64,000 nt of DNA, from NCBI GenBank assembly GCA_016702745.1, contig JADJDJ010000002.1:186001-250000 (forward strand), given 5' to 3'. The position numbers were made by a program, and so were the translations under genes. Below are positions 34,041 through 43,147 of this stretch, in pieces. This DNA is from Chitinophagaceae bacterium (lineage in GTDB: Bacteria > Bacteroidota > Bacteroidia > Chitinophagales > Chitinophagaceae). The first letter of the stretch is position 1. The number at the start of each line of letters is the position of its first letter. Below the pieces are notes generated by a model that was given only the letters and a program-made list of their open reading frames with translations, was not told the origin of the DNA and searched no databases.

Positions 34041-35990
34041 ATGAAATCGAATAGTATTCATTCGAACAGGATTACTATTGCCTCACTGTTAGTGGCACTT
34101 GGAATTATTTACGGTGATATTGGTACCAGTCCGCTCTATGTACTAAAAGCCATTGTTGGCGAAAAACAAATTGATGAAGTGCTGGTGCTGGGAGGCGTAT
34201 CCTGTGTATTCTGGACCCTGGTACTGCAAACATCTGTCAAATATATCTGGCTAACCCTGAAAGCAGATAACGATGGGGAAGGCGGGATATTCTCTTTGTA
34301 TGCACTTGTTCGCCGTTATGGGAAAAAACTGGTAATTCCCACGATTCTTGGTGCTACCACTTTACTGGCAGATGGCATCATAACTCCACCCATCTCTGTA
34401 GCTTCAGCTGTTGAAGGATTAGAAGCCGTGATGCCGGGAATACCCACTGTGCCCATTGTCATTATCATTCTTTCCTTTCTCTTTTTCTTTCAGCGATTCG
34501 GTACCCAAAATGTTGGAAAGGCGTTTGGGCCAGTAATGGTAGTCTGGTTCACGATGCTTTTTGTTCTCGGCTTCTCACAAATCTTACATTATCCAGGTGT
34601 GCTGAAATCGTTAAATCCCTACTATGCTTATGAATTACTGGCAAGATACCCCGGTGGTTTCTGGTTACTGGGTGCCGTATTCCTTTGTACTACCGGTGCA
34701 GAAGCCCTTTACTCTGACCTGGGGCACTGCGGCAGAAAAAATATCAGGATCACCTGGGCCTTTGTGAAAATCTGTCTGCTGGTCAATTATCTGGGACAGG
34801 CAGCCTGGATCATGCACCAGGGGCAGCCCCTGCTGGGTGGGCGAAATCCCTTTTATGAAATCATGCCGCACTGGTTCCTGATTGCGGGTATTATCATTGC
34901 AACCGGTGCTACGATCATTGCTTCGCAGGCACTAATCAGTGGTTCCTATACACTCATCAGCGAAGCTATGAACCTCAATTTCTGGCCAAGGGTCACCGTA
35001 AAGCAGCCTTCTAATCTGAAAGGACAGATCTATATACCCAGCGTCAATACTATCTTATGGATCGGATGTATTGGGATGATTCTCTATTTCCGCAGTTCGA
35101 CCCATATGGAAGCAGCCTATGGATTTTCCATTACCATCACTATGATGATGACAACTTTGTTACTGAGTTATTATCTTGTTTACAAATTAAAATGGAATAA
35201 ATGGCTGGTAGCAGGTATTCTGATTCTTTTTGCGACAGTAGAAACATCATTCTTTATAGCGAATGTGGCCAAAATAAAAGAACGGTGGATGTTTTTATTT
35301 TTCGAATTATTCATCTTTCTGGTCATGTATATCTGGTACAATGCACGCAAGACCAATAACCGCTTCACCCGTTTTGCCGACCTGGGTAAATATGCACCGG
35401 TTATTAAAGAACTCAGTGAAGATGATCAGGTGCCAAAATTCTCCACTCACCTGATCTATCTGACCAAAGCGAATAGCCGGCACCAGGTAGAAGAAAAAAT
35501 CATTAATTCTATCTTTGCAAAAAAACCAAAGAGGGCCGATGTTTACTGGTTTGTACATATCAACAGAACAGAGCAGCCCTACACCCTTACCTATGATGTA
35601 AGTGAGTTGATTGATGATAAAGTAATCAAGGTAACCATCAATGCCGGATTCAGGGTACAACCCAGAACGGAAATCTATTTCAAGAAAATTGTCAAAGATC
35701 TGGTCGACAAAAAGGAGCTGAGCCTGCATATCAGGCCTGATGGGTCTACCCGTTATAATGCGGAGCCCGATTTTAAATTCATCGTGATCGAAAAATTTCT
35801 TTCTGTTGAAAATGAATTTGCCTTCGGAGAGGGGATACTTTTGCAGTCCTACTTTTTCCTGAAAGGCCTGGGGCAGAGCGATGAAAAGGCTTTCGGTCTC
35901 GATAAAAGTGATGTGGTGATTGAAGATGTGCCCCTGGTTTACCACCCGGCTCCGGTTACAGAACTGACCCGGGTAGCAGGGAATACCTGA
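34041..35990 (+). CDS. kup: Kup-type potassium uptake transporter, second copy
   Basis: 649 residues with all Kup blocks (SLLVALGIIYGDIGTSPLYVLKAI, DNDGEGGIFSLYALVRRYG, ATTLLADGIITPPISVASAVEGL, TTGAEALYSDLGHCGRKNIRITW, ASQALISGSYTLISEAMNLNFWPRVTVKQPSNLKGQIYI). About 12 membrane helices are followed by a cytoplasmic tail whose second half closely parallels that of the first copy (GLGQSDEKAFGLDKSDVVIE against GISLSEEKGFGLDPSNVTIE). The two are clearly paralogues and may differ in affinity or regulation. The gene follows the KdpE-like gene by 123 bases and the porin follows it by 38 bases. Confidence 0.95.
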   Translation: MKSNSIHSNRITIASLLVALGIIYGDIGTSPLYVLKAIVGEKQIDEVLVLGGVSCVFWTLVLQTSVKYIWLTLKADNDGEGGIFSLYALVRRYGKKLVIPTILGATTLLADGIITPPISVASAVEGLEAVMPGIPTVPIVIIILSFLFFFQRFGTQNVGKAFGPVMVVWFTMLFVLGFSQILHYPGVLKSLNPYYAYELLARYPGGFWLLGAVFLCTTGAEALYSDLGHCGRKNIRITWAFVKICLLVNYLGQAAWIMHQGQPLLGGRNPFYEIMPHWFLIAGIIIATGATIIASQALISGSYTLISEAMNLNFWPRVTVKQPSNLKGQIYIPSVNTILWIGCIGMILYFRSSTHMEAAYGFSITITMMMTTLLLSYYLVYKLKWNKWLVAGILILFATVETSFFIANVAKIKERWMFLFFELFIFLVMYIWYNARKTNNRFTRFADLGKYAPVIKELSEDDQVPKFSTHLIYLTKANSRHQVEEKIINSIFAKKPKRADVYWFVHINRTEQPYTLTYDVSELIDDKVIKVTINAGFRVQPRTEIYFKKIVKDLVDKKELSLHIRPDGSTRYNAEPDFKFIVIEKFLSVENEFAFGEGILLQSYFFLKGLGQSDEKAFGLDKSDVVIEDVPLVYHPAPVTELTRVAGNT

Positions 35991-36028
35991 ACGATCCGTA
36001 CTACAGGCCTTAATTAAAAAAAATAATC

Positions 36029-37065
36029 ATGAAGCGATTCATCTGTTATACTATTGCCAGCGCTATACTTAATTATGTATCTGGACAGGACAGTACCGGC
36101 AAACTGAGTATCAGTGGCTATGCAGAAGCCTATTATCAATATGATTTCAACAAGCCCCCGTCAAAGGATAGACCGGTTTTTCTTTACAATCACAAAAGGC
36201 ACAATGAGTTTTCCATCAACCTCGCTTATCTGAAAGCAGCCTATACCAGTAAAAAAACAAGTGCGAATTTTGCCGTGATGGCAGGGAATTACCCGCAATA
36301 CAACCTGGCGGCCGAGCCTGCTATTTTTCAGCAGATACTGGAAGCTAACATTGGGTATATTATATCTGATCAGTGGAGTGTGGATGCCGGAATCCTTCCT
36401 TCTCATATTGGAGTGGAGTCTGCTATCAGTAAAGATTGCTGGAATCTCAGCCGCAGTCTGCTGGCAGAAAACAGTCCCTACTATGAAACCGGAGTTAAAC
36501 TCAATTATACCAGACCCAAATGGAGTTTTTCAATGATGATATTAAACGGATGGCAAAATATCAGGGAAACAAATTCGGGGAAAGCAATTGGCACACAAAT
36601 ACAGTTCCGTCCTGATAAAAAATGGCTGATCAATGTCAGTCATTTTATGGGTAACGAAAAACCTGATTCCTTAGAGAAAGCTTTTCGGTTTTTTCAAAAT
36701 CTCTATATAACCTATGCAGCAGGCAGCCGGTTCAATGCAGCGATATTATTTGACTGGGGTACAGAAATAAAAACAACTGGTATGGTGCCGGTATTCTTTT
36801 GCAATACCTGCCTGCCTCAAAAATCCGTTTTGGATTTCGCGCAGAAAAATACAAAGACGCCAAAGGAGTCATCATACCCCTACAGCAAGCCGGTGGTTTT
36901 CATGTAAACGGGTTTTCTCTTAATGCTGATTTTATACCCCTTCCTTCCATTTCGTTTCGGGTAGAAGGCCGCTATTTGCAGGCTGCCAATTCCCTTTTTA
37001 ACCGGAACAATAACCCGGTTAAAAATAATTGCTCTCTGCTGGCTTCCCTGGCAGTTGGATTCTAA
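36029..37065 (+). CDS. Outer-membrane porin (BBP2/OmpL-like), one frameshift
   Basis: The unedited frame (292 residues) ends in an unrelated tail. Adding one T in the run at 36797-36800 joins it to a second frame, VFFLQYLPASKIRFGFRAEKYKDAKG, ending in AVGF at 37065, about 345 residues in total with a terminal Phe, as expected for a barrel protein. The signal peptide is MKRFICYTIASAILNYVSGQ. Alternating aromatic strands (GYAEAYYQYDFN, YLKAAYTSKKTSANFAVMAGNYP) match the putative beta-barrel porin 2 family. A porin of this type accompanies kdp operons in many Bacteroidota (by recall). Its place behind kup here suggests the same outer-membrane role for K+ entry. Confidence 0.8.
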
Positions 37066-37132
37066 TGTGAACCGGCAGATTCACTACCCATACTCCAAAA
37101 CCATTGCGCAGAGCTGCTTCATCTGCAAATCG

Positions 37133-37140
37133 TAACTTTG
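37133..37140 (+). promoter_or_regulatory. TAnnTTTG promoter element of the ChaN-like gene
   Basis: TAACTTTG matches the consensus exactly and ends 15 bases before the ATG at 37156. Confidence 0.65.
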
Positions 37141-37155
37141 CCTAAATTCCTAATT

Positions 37156-38034
37156 ATGAAAGGCTTTATATTTCTTTTGCTGCTGGTAGCCGGTTTCACC
37201 GCTTCCGCCCAGGACAGCATGAGCTACCGTTATAAAATTTATGATACCCGCAGTAAACAAATCGTGACCATCGACCAGATCGTAGCTGATATGGCCAACG
37301 CTGATGTGTTATTTTTCGGTGAAGAACACAACGACAGCGCCGGACATTACCTGGAAAATAAAATTTACCGGGCCCTCCATGCTGCCTATGGAAGTCAACT
37401 GGCCCTGAGCCTTGAAATGTTTGAAACCGATAACCAGCTGGTACTGGATGAATACCTTCAGGGAAAGATCGATGAAACCAGACTGGGAAAAGACGCAAGA
37501 CTCTGGAGTAATTATAAGGATTACCGGCCCATGATCGAATATGCCAAACAAAATAAATTACCTGTTATTGCTGCCAACCCTCCTCGCCGTTATGTAACTA
37601 TGGCCAACCGCAGGGGAATGAAATCCCTTGACAGCCTTAGCAAAGAGGCAAAAGCTTTTTTACCGCCACTGCCCTATGACACACTGAGTGGCCGTTATCG
37701 GGATAAATTTATGGAGACGATGCGCGGCGCGCCCGAATCTGCCAGCCGCAATGTTTATTACAGCCAGAGCCTCTGGGATGCCGGTATGAGCTACTCGATT
37801 TACCGTTACCAGAAAAAAAACAGGGATCAGAAAATATTTCATTGTGTCGGCAAATTCCATACGGATGAAAAACTGGGAACCGCCCGTCAACTGATGATGC
37901 GCAATAAGAAACTACGTATCCTGAATATCAGCTGCTTTCCGGACAAATCATTTGCCAGCCCTGACTGGAGTAAGTTTGAAATGCTGGGAGATTATGTGAT
38001 TATTACAGACTGGGATTTAAAAAGAACATACTGA
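37156..38034 (+). CDS. ChaN-like (Tiki superfamily) exported protein
   Basis: 292 residues from the ATG at 37156 with signal peptide MKGFIFLLLLVAGFTASAQ. The mature part carries the ChaN/DUF399 landmarks: VLFFGEEHNDSAGHYLENKIYRAL (the GExH motif), LSLEMFETDNQLVLDEYL (ExFE), YRPMIEYAKQNKLPVIAANPPRRY, and a C-terminal FHCVGKFHTDEKLG. The family includes Campylobacter ChaN, a haem-binding lipoprotein, and the Tiki metalloproteases. Here there is no lipobox. The GExH and GxFH motifs match the Tiki/TraB active-site pattern, so a metalloprotease role is possible. No haem-uptake gene is adjacent. Confidence 0.88.
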   Translation: MKGFIFLLLLVAGFTASAQDSMSYRYKIYDTRSKQIVTIDQIVADMANADVLFFGEEHNDSAGHYLENKIYRALHAAYGSQLALSLEMFETDNQLVLDEYLQGKIDETRLGKDARLWSNYKDYRPMIEYAKQNKLPVIAANPPRRYVTMANRRGMKSLDSLSKEAKAFLPPLPYDTLSGRYRDKFMETMRGAPESASRNVYYSQSLWDAGMSYSIYRYQKKNRDQKIFHCVGKFHTDEKLGTARQLMMRNKKLRILNISCFPDKSFASPDWSKFEMLGDYVIITDWDLKRTY

Positions 38035-38051
38035 GCCGGGAACTAAGGCAT

Positions 38052-38942
38052 TCAGGCTACTTCTTTTAGTCCGTCATTTCCAAAATCCGCTTCCTGCAGT
38101 TCTATCCTGCGTGTGATATCACTAAGCGATGATAATCGTTGAACGGTATAGGGAATTGTATCCAGACCGGAAACGAAACGCTGGATATAACTGTATATGC
38201 CAACCAAACTCCCGGCTTCCAGGCCGGAACCTGCTGCTTTATTGGTAATCACAAGCGACAAACCAATCACCAGCATCACCAGAAACTCCATGATCCCAAA
38301 ATTCCAGGCCTCCTGATCACTTATCCGGATCTGCCATTTGCGCAGGTTATCATAGTGTTGTTTAATCAAATGGGTATTACCGGTTGATATAATGTCCACC
38401 TGCTGTTCCAGTTCATCATTCTTTTGACGGTTCAATTGCTGCATCCTCCTGCCATATAACCAGCTGAATAATATCACCGGTAAAAGTATTCCCAGACAAA
38501 CCAGCACTACCGATGTATCATAGAGGAATAACAATAATAGCGAACCCAGAATACTGTAAAAAGCCTCCATCACATAAACCAGATCAAATTCCAGAAAGTC
38601 AACAAACTCACGTGCCAGAGTAGAGTGGGCACTTAACCTGGAAACATCTTTTTTGTGGTAACGCCTGGTCAGTAACCTTGTCACCAAAGAAGAGTAAATA
38701 GCAGAATAGGTCCTTGTATCTAAACGATGCCTGACAATTCCAATCAGCAACCAGCCAAGATGTACAGCCGATAAGATAATCAGCCCCCGATAACTTCCTT
38801 TTACTAAATCATTAATCGCCACACCCAGGAAAAAAGGACGTAACAGGTTACCCAGCATTTCAATCGTAAATAAGATATAGGTCAGCACCAGCCGGTAGCG
38901 GTGCAGCATCATGATCTGTTTTAATATGGCAAAACGTGACAT
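38052..38942 (-). CDS. ABC transporter six-helix membrane domain without ATPase domain
   Basis: 296 residues with five to six membrane helices (LVLTYILFTIEMLGNLLRPFFLGVAIND, LIILSAVHLGWLLIGIVRHRLDTRTYSAIYS, AFYSILGSLLLLFLYD, LVCLGILLPVILFSWLYG, FGIMEFLVMLVIGLSLVIT). It matches the ABC exporter transmembrane fold (ABC_membrane_3 type), ending SSLSDITRRIELQEADF, the point where a nucleotide-binding domain would usually start. The reading frame ends normally with no ATPase domain or ATPase gene next to it. A solo membrane domain must borrow an ATPase subunit or have another role. Confidence 0.85.
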   Translation of the reverse strand: MSRFAILKQIMMLHRYRLVLTYILFTIEMLGNLLRPFFLGVAINDLVKGSYRGLIILSAVHLGWLLIGIVRHRLDTRTYSAIYSSLVTRLLTRRYHKKDVSRLSAHSTLAREFVDFLEFDLVYVMEAFYSILGSLLLLFLYDTSVVLVCLGILLPVILFSWLYGRRMQQLNRQKNDELEQQVDIISTGNTHLIKQHYDNLRKWQIRISDQEAWNFGIMEFLVMLVIGLSLVITNKAAGSGLEAGSLVGIYSYIQRFVSGLDTIPYTVQRLSSLSDITRRIELQEADFGNDGLKEVA

Positions 38943-39247
38943 AACTTATCTGTTTGGATAAATCCATGATGCCCATAGTTGTTTTGCAACTATGTCAAAC
39001 TTGAAATATGAATGGGAATTGGTGGCTGAACCGGGCAGGCTGGCTGATTAACCTTTTTGCCATGCACGGTATTCAGTGCTGGTAGTAAGACCCGGCACTT
39101 AGTCACTGGTTTAACCACTGCAAAAAACAAAAAAAACGCCGGATTGAACCGGCGCTAAAGTCAAATAAGTGTTAAGCTGTGCGCCACCGTCAAAAACAAT
39201 GGCCTGACCAATCTTCTATATATTAATAATTTAAATATCCGCCACGA
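38943..39247. other. Intergenic region with a decamer motif and the terminator of the next gene
   Basis: This 305-base gap holds no open frame that I support. It contains ATTAACCTTT at 39048-39057, an exact copy of the decamer seen at 28184, about 105 bases upstream of the ABC-domain gene start. It also contains the terminator at 39122-39155 and A/T-rich sequence next to the barrel gene's stop. Confidence 0.6.
39122..39155 (-). terminator. Rho-independent terminator of the 39248-42085 gene
   Basis: On the minus strand CGCCGG and CCGGCG form a 6-base GC stem around a 6-base loop, followed by TTTTTTTTGTTTTTTG. It lies about 95 bases after the barrel gene's stop codon. Confidence 0.8.
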
Positions 39248-42085
39248 TTAACGGGTAATAATCCGCATCCCCCCACTACCTCCGTTTTGCAAACCCGTTT
39301 TACTCAGGCTATAAGTGAAGCTCAGTAAAAAGAACCGGCGTAACGTCAGCGAGCGGCTGTCTTCTATATAGTTGTTATTCGTGTTCCGGCTGATACCTAC
39401 ATTTTTATTCAATAAATCACGGGCACTGAGTTTGAGCTCCCCCCTGTTGAATTTCAGGATTTGCTTACTGATACTGGCATTCCAGATCGGTACTTTCAGA
39501 TTGAAGCCTGCAGCTCTTTGGCTATTAATGGTATAATTAAAATCTGTTGCAAAAAAGAAACCCTTGGGTAACTGCCAGTCGAATGAAGCATTGTAATCCT
39601 GAGAAAAATAAGTAGCCGGCATCAGCGACTGCCCCGAATAAGTGGAGCGGTTATAATTGATACCTGCACCAAATCCCAGGTTGAGTTTATCTGTCGGACT
39701 CAAATCAAAACGGATATCTGGCCCGACGGTAACAGTACGGATATCATTCAGCACAGCCTTACCACTGATATCATTGACCAGTAATTTATTTCTATTGTAT
39801 CCTCCACCAGTACTCAGCTCAACCGATCCCTTCAGGAATTTCACCGGCATGCTGTAACTCATATTACCATTGATATTATACACCCCGCTTACATTCACTG
39901 GTTTGGAAGTTCGCACCCCATTCAGCAGGTTGATGGAATCATAATTTACAATCTTGTTTTTGGTGGTCTGCAGGGTAAAGAACATAAAGAAGTTTTTGTT
40001 CCGGAACGGACTCAGCATATTCAAATGCCCCTGCAGGGTTTGGGTGAACTCCTGTTTCAGGTCAGGATTTCCCTCCCGGATATTCAGCGGGTTACTATTA
40101 TCCGGAACCGGTTGCAACTGCTGCATGCTGGGTTGGTTGGTGCTGGTACCATAAGTGACCGAAATACTCTTGAACCGGGTAAAATTATACTGGAACCTGG
40201 CATTAGGCAGGATATTCCGGAAAGTCTTGCTGATCACTGAATCCTTATTCCCATTGATGATCTTGCCTTGCAGTTCGGCCTGTTGCCAGGCTGCACCAAA
40301 TGAATAGCTGTATTTTTTCTTCTGTGTCCTGATACGGATTCCTGCATTGGTAAATCCATAATCATTCGAAAAGTCATTGCTCAACTGATTATTGAGCCGA
40401 TCATATTTACCATTGCCTTTATTATAATCATAAGTCAGTTTTTCTGAATTGTTCCGGCTATTGCTTTTTCCCAGGCTCAGTTCCAGCAACGAACGCTTAC
40501 CCAATGGCTCGGTATAGATCGCTCTGGCATTGTACGCCTTTAATTCCGCATTGGTTTCAGATTGCTGGTTCAGGGTATCCCTTTTCAATAATGCTCCATT
40601 GGGATCATAAAAGCGGTTGATTGATTCGAGGCTGCCCTCTCCTTTACTGTCGTTCAGACTTGTTTGCAGCGAAAGCGAAAAGGTTCTTCCCTTTTTGGCA
40701 AATTTTTTCCGCCAGGTAATTTCATTCCTGAAACTATAACCCTTACTGGTTGATGCATTATCGCTGTAGCCATCATTGGTCGGGGTTTTCAATGCAGAAA
40801 GTGTCTGGTAACTGGACTGGCTGTTGTAATTGGTTTGCTGGGCGCTCAACGAAGGTGTAAACCGGATGCTATTCATGGAATCCAGCTGCCAGAGCAAGTT
40901 AAAATTGAGCCGGTGATTATTGCTCAGGTTATCAGAATAGGTATCCTGGTTATAATAAGAAGTACCAGGCAGCAGGTACTGCCGCTGAATATGACTCTCC
41001 TGCACCGGATTCATCCGGTTATAAAAATAATTGCTTTGCAGATCCAGTTTCTTCCCAATGATATTATTGTAATTCAAGCCACCACCCAATGCAGTAGTAA
41101 TTCCATTTCTTCCCCCCATATTAGTTACGCCCATGGCCGCGGCCTGATCTCCGGTCATGGAAATATTAATATTCCCGCCGCCACCTCTTTGCATCCGGGC
41201 CAGTTCACCAGTGAAATTGAGGATATCCATGAATGTAAATCCTTCCCCATTATCATTATTGGCCATACCGATGGCTGACATTTGCCGGGCACCCTTGAAT
41301 GAATTCACATTGAATTTCCCTTCATAACGCTCCTTTGTACCGCCACCAGCCATTGCTTTTCCGAATACACCTTTCTTTTTATCCTTTTTCAATTTCAGGT
41401 TGATGGTTTTCTCATAATTACCATCTTCAAATCCCGTGAGCTGTGCCTGATCACTTTGCTTATCATACACCTGTACCTTATCTACCGCATCAGCCGGAAG
41501 GTTCTTAGTGGCAATCTTGGGATCGTTTCCAAAAAATTCTTTTCCATCTACCAGTACCCGCTGCACTTTTTCTCCCTGTGCTTTAATCGTTCCGTCTTTT
41601 TCCACTTTTACACCCGGCAGTTTCTTCAGCAGGTCTTCCACACTGGCATTGGGTTGTACTTTAAATGAACCGGCATTATACTGAATGGTATCATTGATTA
41701 ATGTAACCGGAGGCGCTTCAGCAGCCAGCACCACTTCTTCCAGCACTTTGGCCTTGTCACTGATGGCCAGGTTACCCAGGTCCATGTTCCGGTTACTTTC
41801 TTTGATAGTAAAATACTTATTGCTGTTATGATAATTCACATGGGTGATCAGCAACCGGTAATCGCCGTCTGACAGACCCTTAACTTCAAAACGACCATCA
41901 TTACCAGTCATGGTAAAACTCACCAGTGAGGAATCCTTTCGATCCAGCACAGAAACGGTAGCCGCTGCCACAGGTTGCTTGCTGATTGTGTCGTAGGCAA
42001 TTCCTTTCACCGTGCCGTTTCGTTGCGCCAACGCCGCACTGCTTAGTCCGGTAAACAAAAAGATAAATAAGTAGATTTTTCTCAT
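39248..42085 (-). CDS. Large outer-membrane barrel protein with N-terminal carboxypeptidase-regulatory-like domain
   Basis: 945 residues. Signal peptide MRKIYLFIFLFTGLSSAALAQ; then a CarboxypepD_reg-like beta domain (GTVKGIAYDTISKQPVAAATVSVLDRKDSSLVSFTMTGNDGRFEVKGLSDGDYRLLITHVNY), then a plug-like domain (PNASVEDLLKKLPGVKVEKDGTIKAQGEKVQRVLVDGKEFFGNDPKIATKNLPADAVDKVQV) and a 700-residue beta-barrel. This matches the outer-membrane beta-barrel family related to TonB-dependent transporters, without a clear TonB box. The paralogue at 43148 shares the plug sequence almost word for word. These proteins usually occur with GLPGLI proteins. Substrate is unknown. It carries the candidate regulator site at 42151-42170 and a TATTTTCG promoter-like element at 42104-42111. 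Confidence 0.92.
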   Translation of the reverse strand: MRKIYLFIFLFTGLSSAALAQRNGTVKGIAYDTISKQPVAAATVSVLDRKDSSLVSFTMTGNDGRFEVKGLSDGDYRLLITHVNYHNSNKYFTIKESNRNMDLGNLAISDKAKVLEEVVLAAEAPPVTLINDTIQYNAGSFKVQPNASVEDLLKKLPGVKVEKDGTIKAQGEKVQRVLVDGKEFFGNDPKIATKNLPADAVDKVQVYDKQSDQAQLTGFEDGNYEKTINLKLKKDKKKGVFGKAMAGGGTKERYEGKFNVNSFKGARQMSAIGMANNDNGEGFTFMDILNFTGELARMQRGGGGNINISMTGDQAAAMGVTNMGGRNGITTALGGGLNYNNIIGKKLDLQSNYFYNRMNPVQESHIQRQYLLPGTSYYNQDTYSDNLSNNHRLNFNLLWQLDSMNSIRFTPSLSAQQTNYNSQSSYQTLSALKTPTNDGYSDNASTSKGYSFRNEITWRKKFAKKGRTFSLSLQTSLNDSKGEGSLESINRFYDPNGALLKRDTLNQQSETNAELKAYNARAIYTEPLGKRSLLELSLGKSNSRNNSEKLTYDYNKGNGKYDRLNNQLSNDFSNDYGFTNAGIRIRTQKKKYSYSFGAAWQQAELQGKIINGNKDSVISKTFRNILPNARFQYNFTRFKSISVTYGTSTNQPSMQQLQPVPDNSNPLNIREGNPDLKQEFTQTLQGHLNMLSPFRNKNFFMFFTLQTTKNKIVNYDSINLLNGVRTSKPVNVSGVYNINGNMSYSMPVKFLKGSVELSTGGGYNRNKLLVNDISGKAVLNDIRTVTVGPDIRFDLSPTDKLNLGFGAGINYNRSTYSGQSLMPATYFSQDYNASFDWQLPKGFFFATDFNYTINSQRAAGFNLKVPIWNASISKQILKFNRGELKLSARDLLNKNVGISRNTNNNYIEDSRSLTLRRFFLLSFTYSLSKTGLQNGGSGGMRIITR

Positions 42086-42103
42086 GGCTGTTTGATTCAG
42101 CTA

Positions 42104-42111
42104 CGAAAATA
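42104..42111 (-). promoter_or_regulatory. TATTTTCG promoter-like element of the first barrel gene
   Basis: TATTTTCG differs from TAnnTTTG at one base and lies 18 bases upstream of the ATG at 42085. The same octamer stands 19 bases upstream of the second barrel gene (46089-46096), so it is probably the true -7 variant for these genes. Confidence 0.5.
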
Positions 42112-42150
42112 TTCTTACCCGGCCGGAGAAGCGGTTAACCGGGGTTGGTT

Positions 42151-42170
42151 TAATGTTAATGAAGGTTAAA
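42151..42170. promoter_or_regulatory. Tandem decamer (TTTAACCTTC / ATTAACATTA, minus strand), candidate regulator site
   Basis: On the minus strand two 10-base units resembling ATTAACCTTT stand head to tail, about 40 bases upstream of the -7 element at 42104. Position, phasing and sequence parallel the site at 28184-28203. Confidence 0.45.
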
Positions 42171-42202
42171 GAATGAAGATATGGATCGGCTGATGCCTCA
42201 AT

Positions 42203-42793
42203 TTATTCCTCCACCCGGCTGCCTCTTTCCTCATCGGCTCTTTCCTGGTCATAAACCATCACTTTGACCTTCCATTCCATCGGGGAATGAAACTGAAGAC
42301 TGAGTTCCAATTTCACTTTATCGCTCCCTTCCGTGGAAGGACTGGCCTTGAAGATAATGGCTGTGAATTTTTTCTCTTCTTTCGGGGATTCATAGTCGCC
42401 CTTGAATCGAACTTGCTGATGATCGCCAAGCCCGGCTGATAAATTATTCAGCTGGTTATATAAAGACTTGAATTTTTGCTTCGCTTTTTCAAAACTCTCC
42501 GTCGTCAGCATGACAGCTTCCCAGCTGTAATTACTTTTTTTGGAAGAGTGTTTCGTGATACTGCTCTCTTCGGCTCCATTCACTTGCAGGGTGCATTGGT
42601 ACTCGGTGGTTTGGGGAGATTCGGTGATCACTTCACCACGGATATGATCAAAATGACTGGCATGATCGGCAATCACTTTCTTCAAATCATTCATGAATGC
42701 ATTACTGACAGGTAACTTCAGTTGCGCAGAAAGACCACCTGATAAAACAGACAAACAGGTAAATAATACAAGGGTTTTTACGGTTTTTTTCAT
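42203..42793 (-). CDS. Hypothetical exported protein
   Basis: 196 residues from the ATG at 42793 (MKKTVKTLVLFTCLSVLSGGLSAQ signal peptide). An open extension upstream is rejected for lack of signal. The mature part (LKLPVSNAFMNDLKKVIADHASHFDHIRGEVITESPQTTEYQCTLQVNGAEESSITKHSSKKSNYSWEAVM) has no motif I know. It appears as an alpha/beta domain of about 150 residues with an acidic tail. It lies upstream of the first barrel gene on the same strand with a 117-base gap containing that gene's promoter, so it is probably separate. Confidence 0.7.
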   Translation of the reverse strand: MKKTVKTLVLFTCLSVLSGGLSAQLKLPVSNAFMNDLKKVIADHASHFDHIRGEVITESPQTTEYQCTLQVNGAEESSITKHSSKKSNYSWEAVMLTTESFEKAKQKFKSLYNQLNNLSAGLGDHQQVRFKGDYESPKEEKKFTAIIFKASPSTEGSDKVKLELSLQFHSPMEWKVKVMVYDQERADEERGSRVEE

Positions 42794-42903
42794 AAGTAGC
42801 TGGATAGTTGGGTTAGTATTCGGCATCAATATTATAAAATTTAGCGTTTACTATATACTTTTAGTTGAAATCCTTTCGTTAACCCAGCATAAAACAACAG
42901 ACT

Positions 42904-43065
42904 ATGAAGACTAGAAGCATTCGATACCATGTACAATCCGCCAAAATTTACAAGAACCATTATCAACCTTCCTATAATATTTTCCGACTGCTGAAATCGG
43001 TACTGGCTGTTTTACTGCACGGATCATCAGCTGCAGCTTCTGCCTCCCATCAGCGGCACAAATAG
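42904..43065 (+). CDS. Candidate 53-residue small protein
   Basis: ATG at 42904, TAG at 43063-43065. The product starts MKTRSIRYHVQSAKIYKNHY, has a short hydrophobic stretch (IFRLLKSVLAVLLHG) and ends with an Ala/Ser/His/Lys-rich tail. It is basic overall. It is the only plus-strand frame in the gap between 42793 and 43148 and is followed 33 bases later by a symmetrical terminator that can end a plus-strand transcript. No homologue is recalled. Confidence 0.4.
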   Translation: MKTRSIRYHVQSAKIYKNHYQPSYNIFRLLKSVLAVLLHGSSAAASASHQRHK

Positions 43066-43098
43066 AAACCTGTTTACTTACTAACCCTCATATAATAA

Positions 43099-43122
43099 AA
43101 TGTCCCGCCAAGGCGGGACATT
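43099..43122. terminator. Bidirectional terminator
   Basis: AATGTCCCGCC and GGCGGGACATT form an 11-base perfect stem around AA. The plus-strand exit is TTCTATTTG and the minus-strand exit is TTATTATATG, so it can end the second barrel gene (minus) and the small plus-strand gene. Its core GTCCCGCC is shared with the terminator at 53503-53530. Confidence 0.75.
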
Positions 43123-43147
43123 TCTATTTGAATAAGTTTGTACTTCT

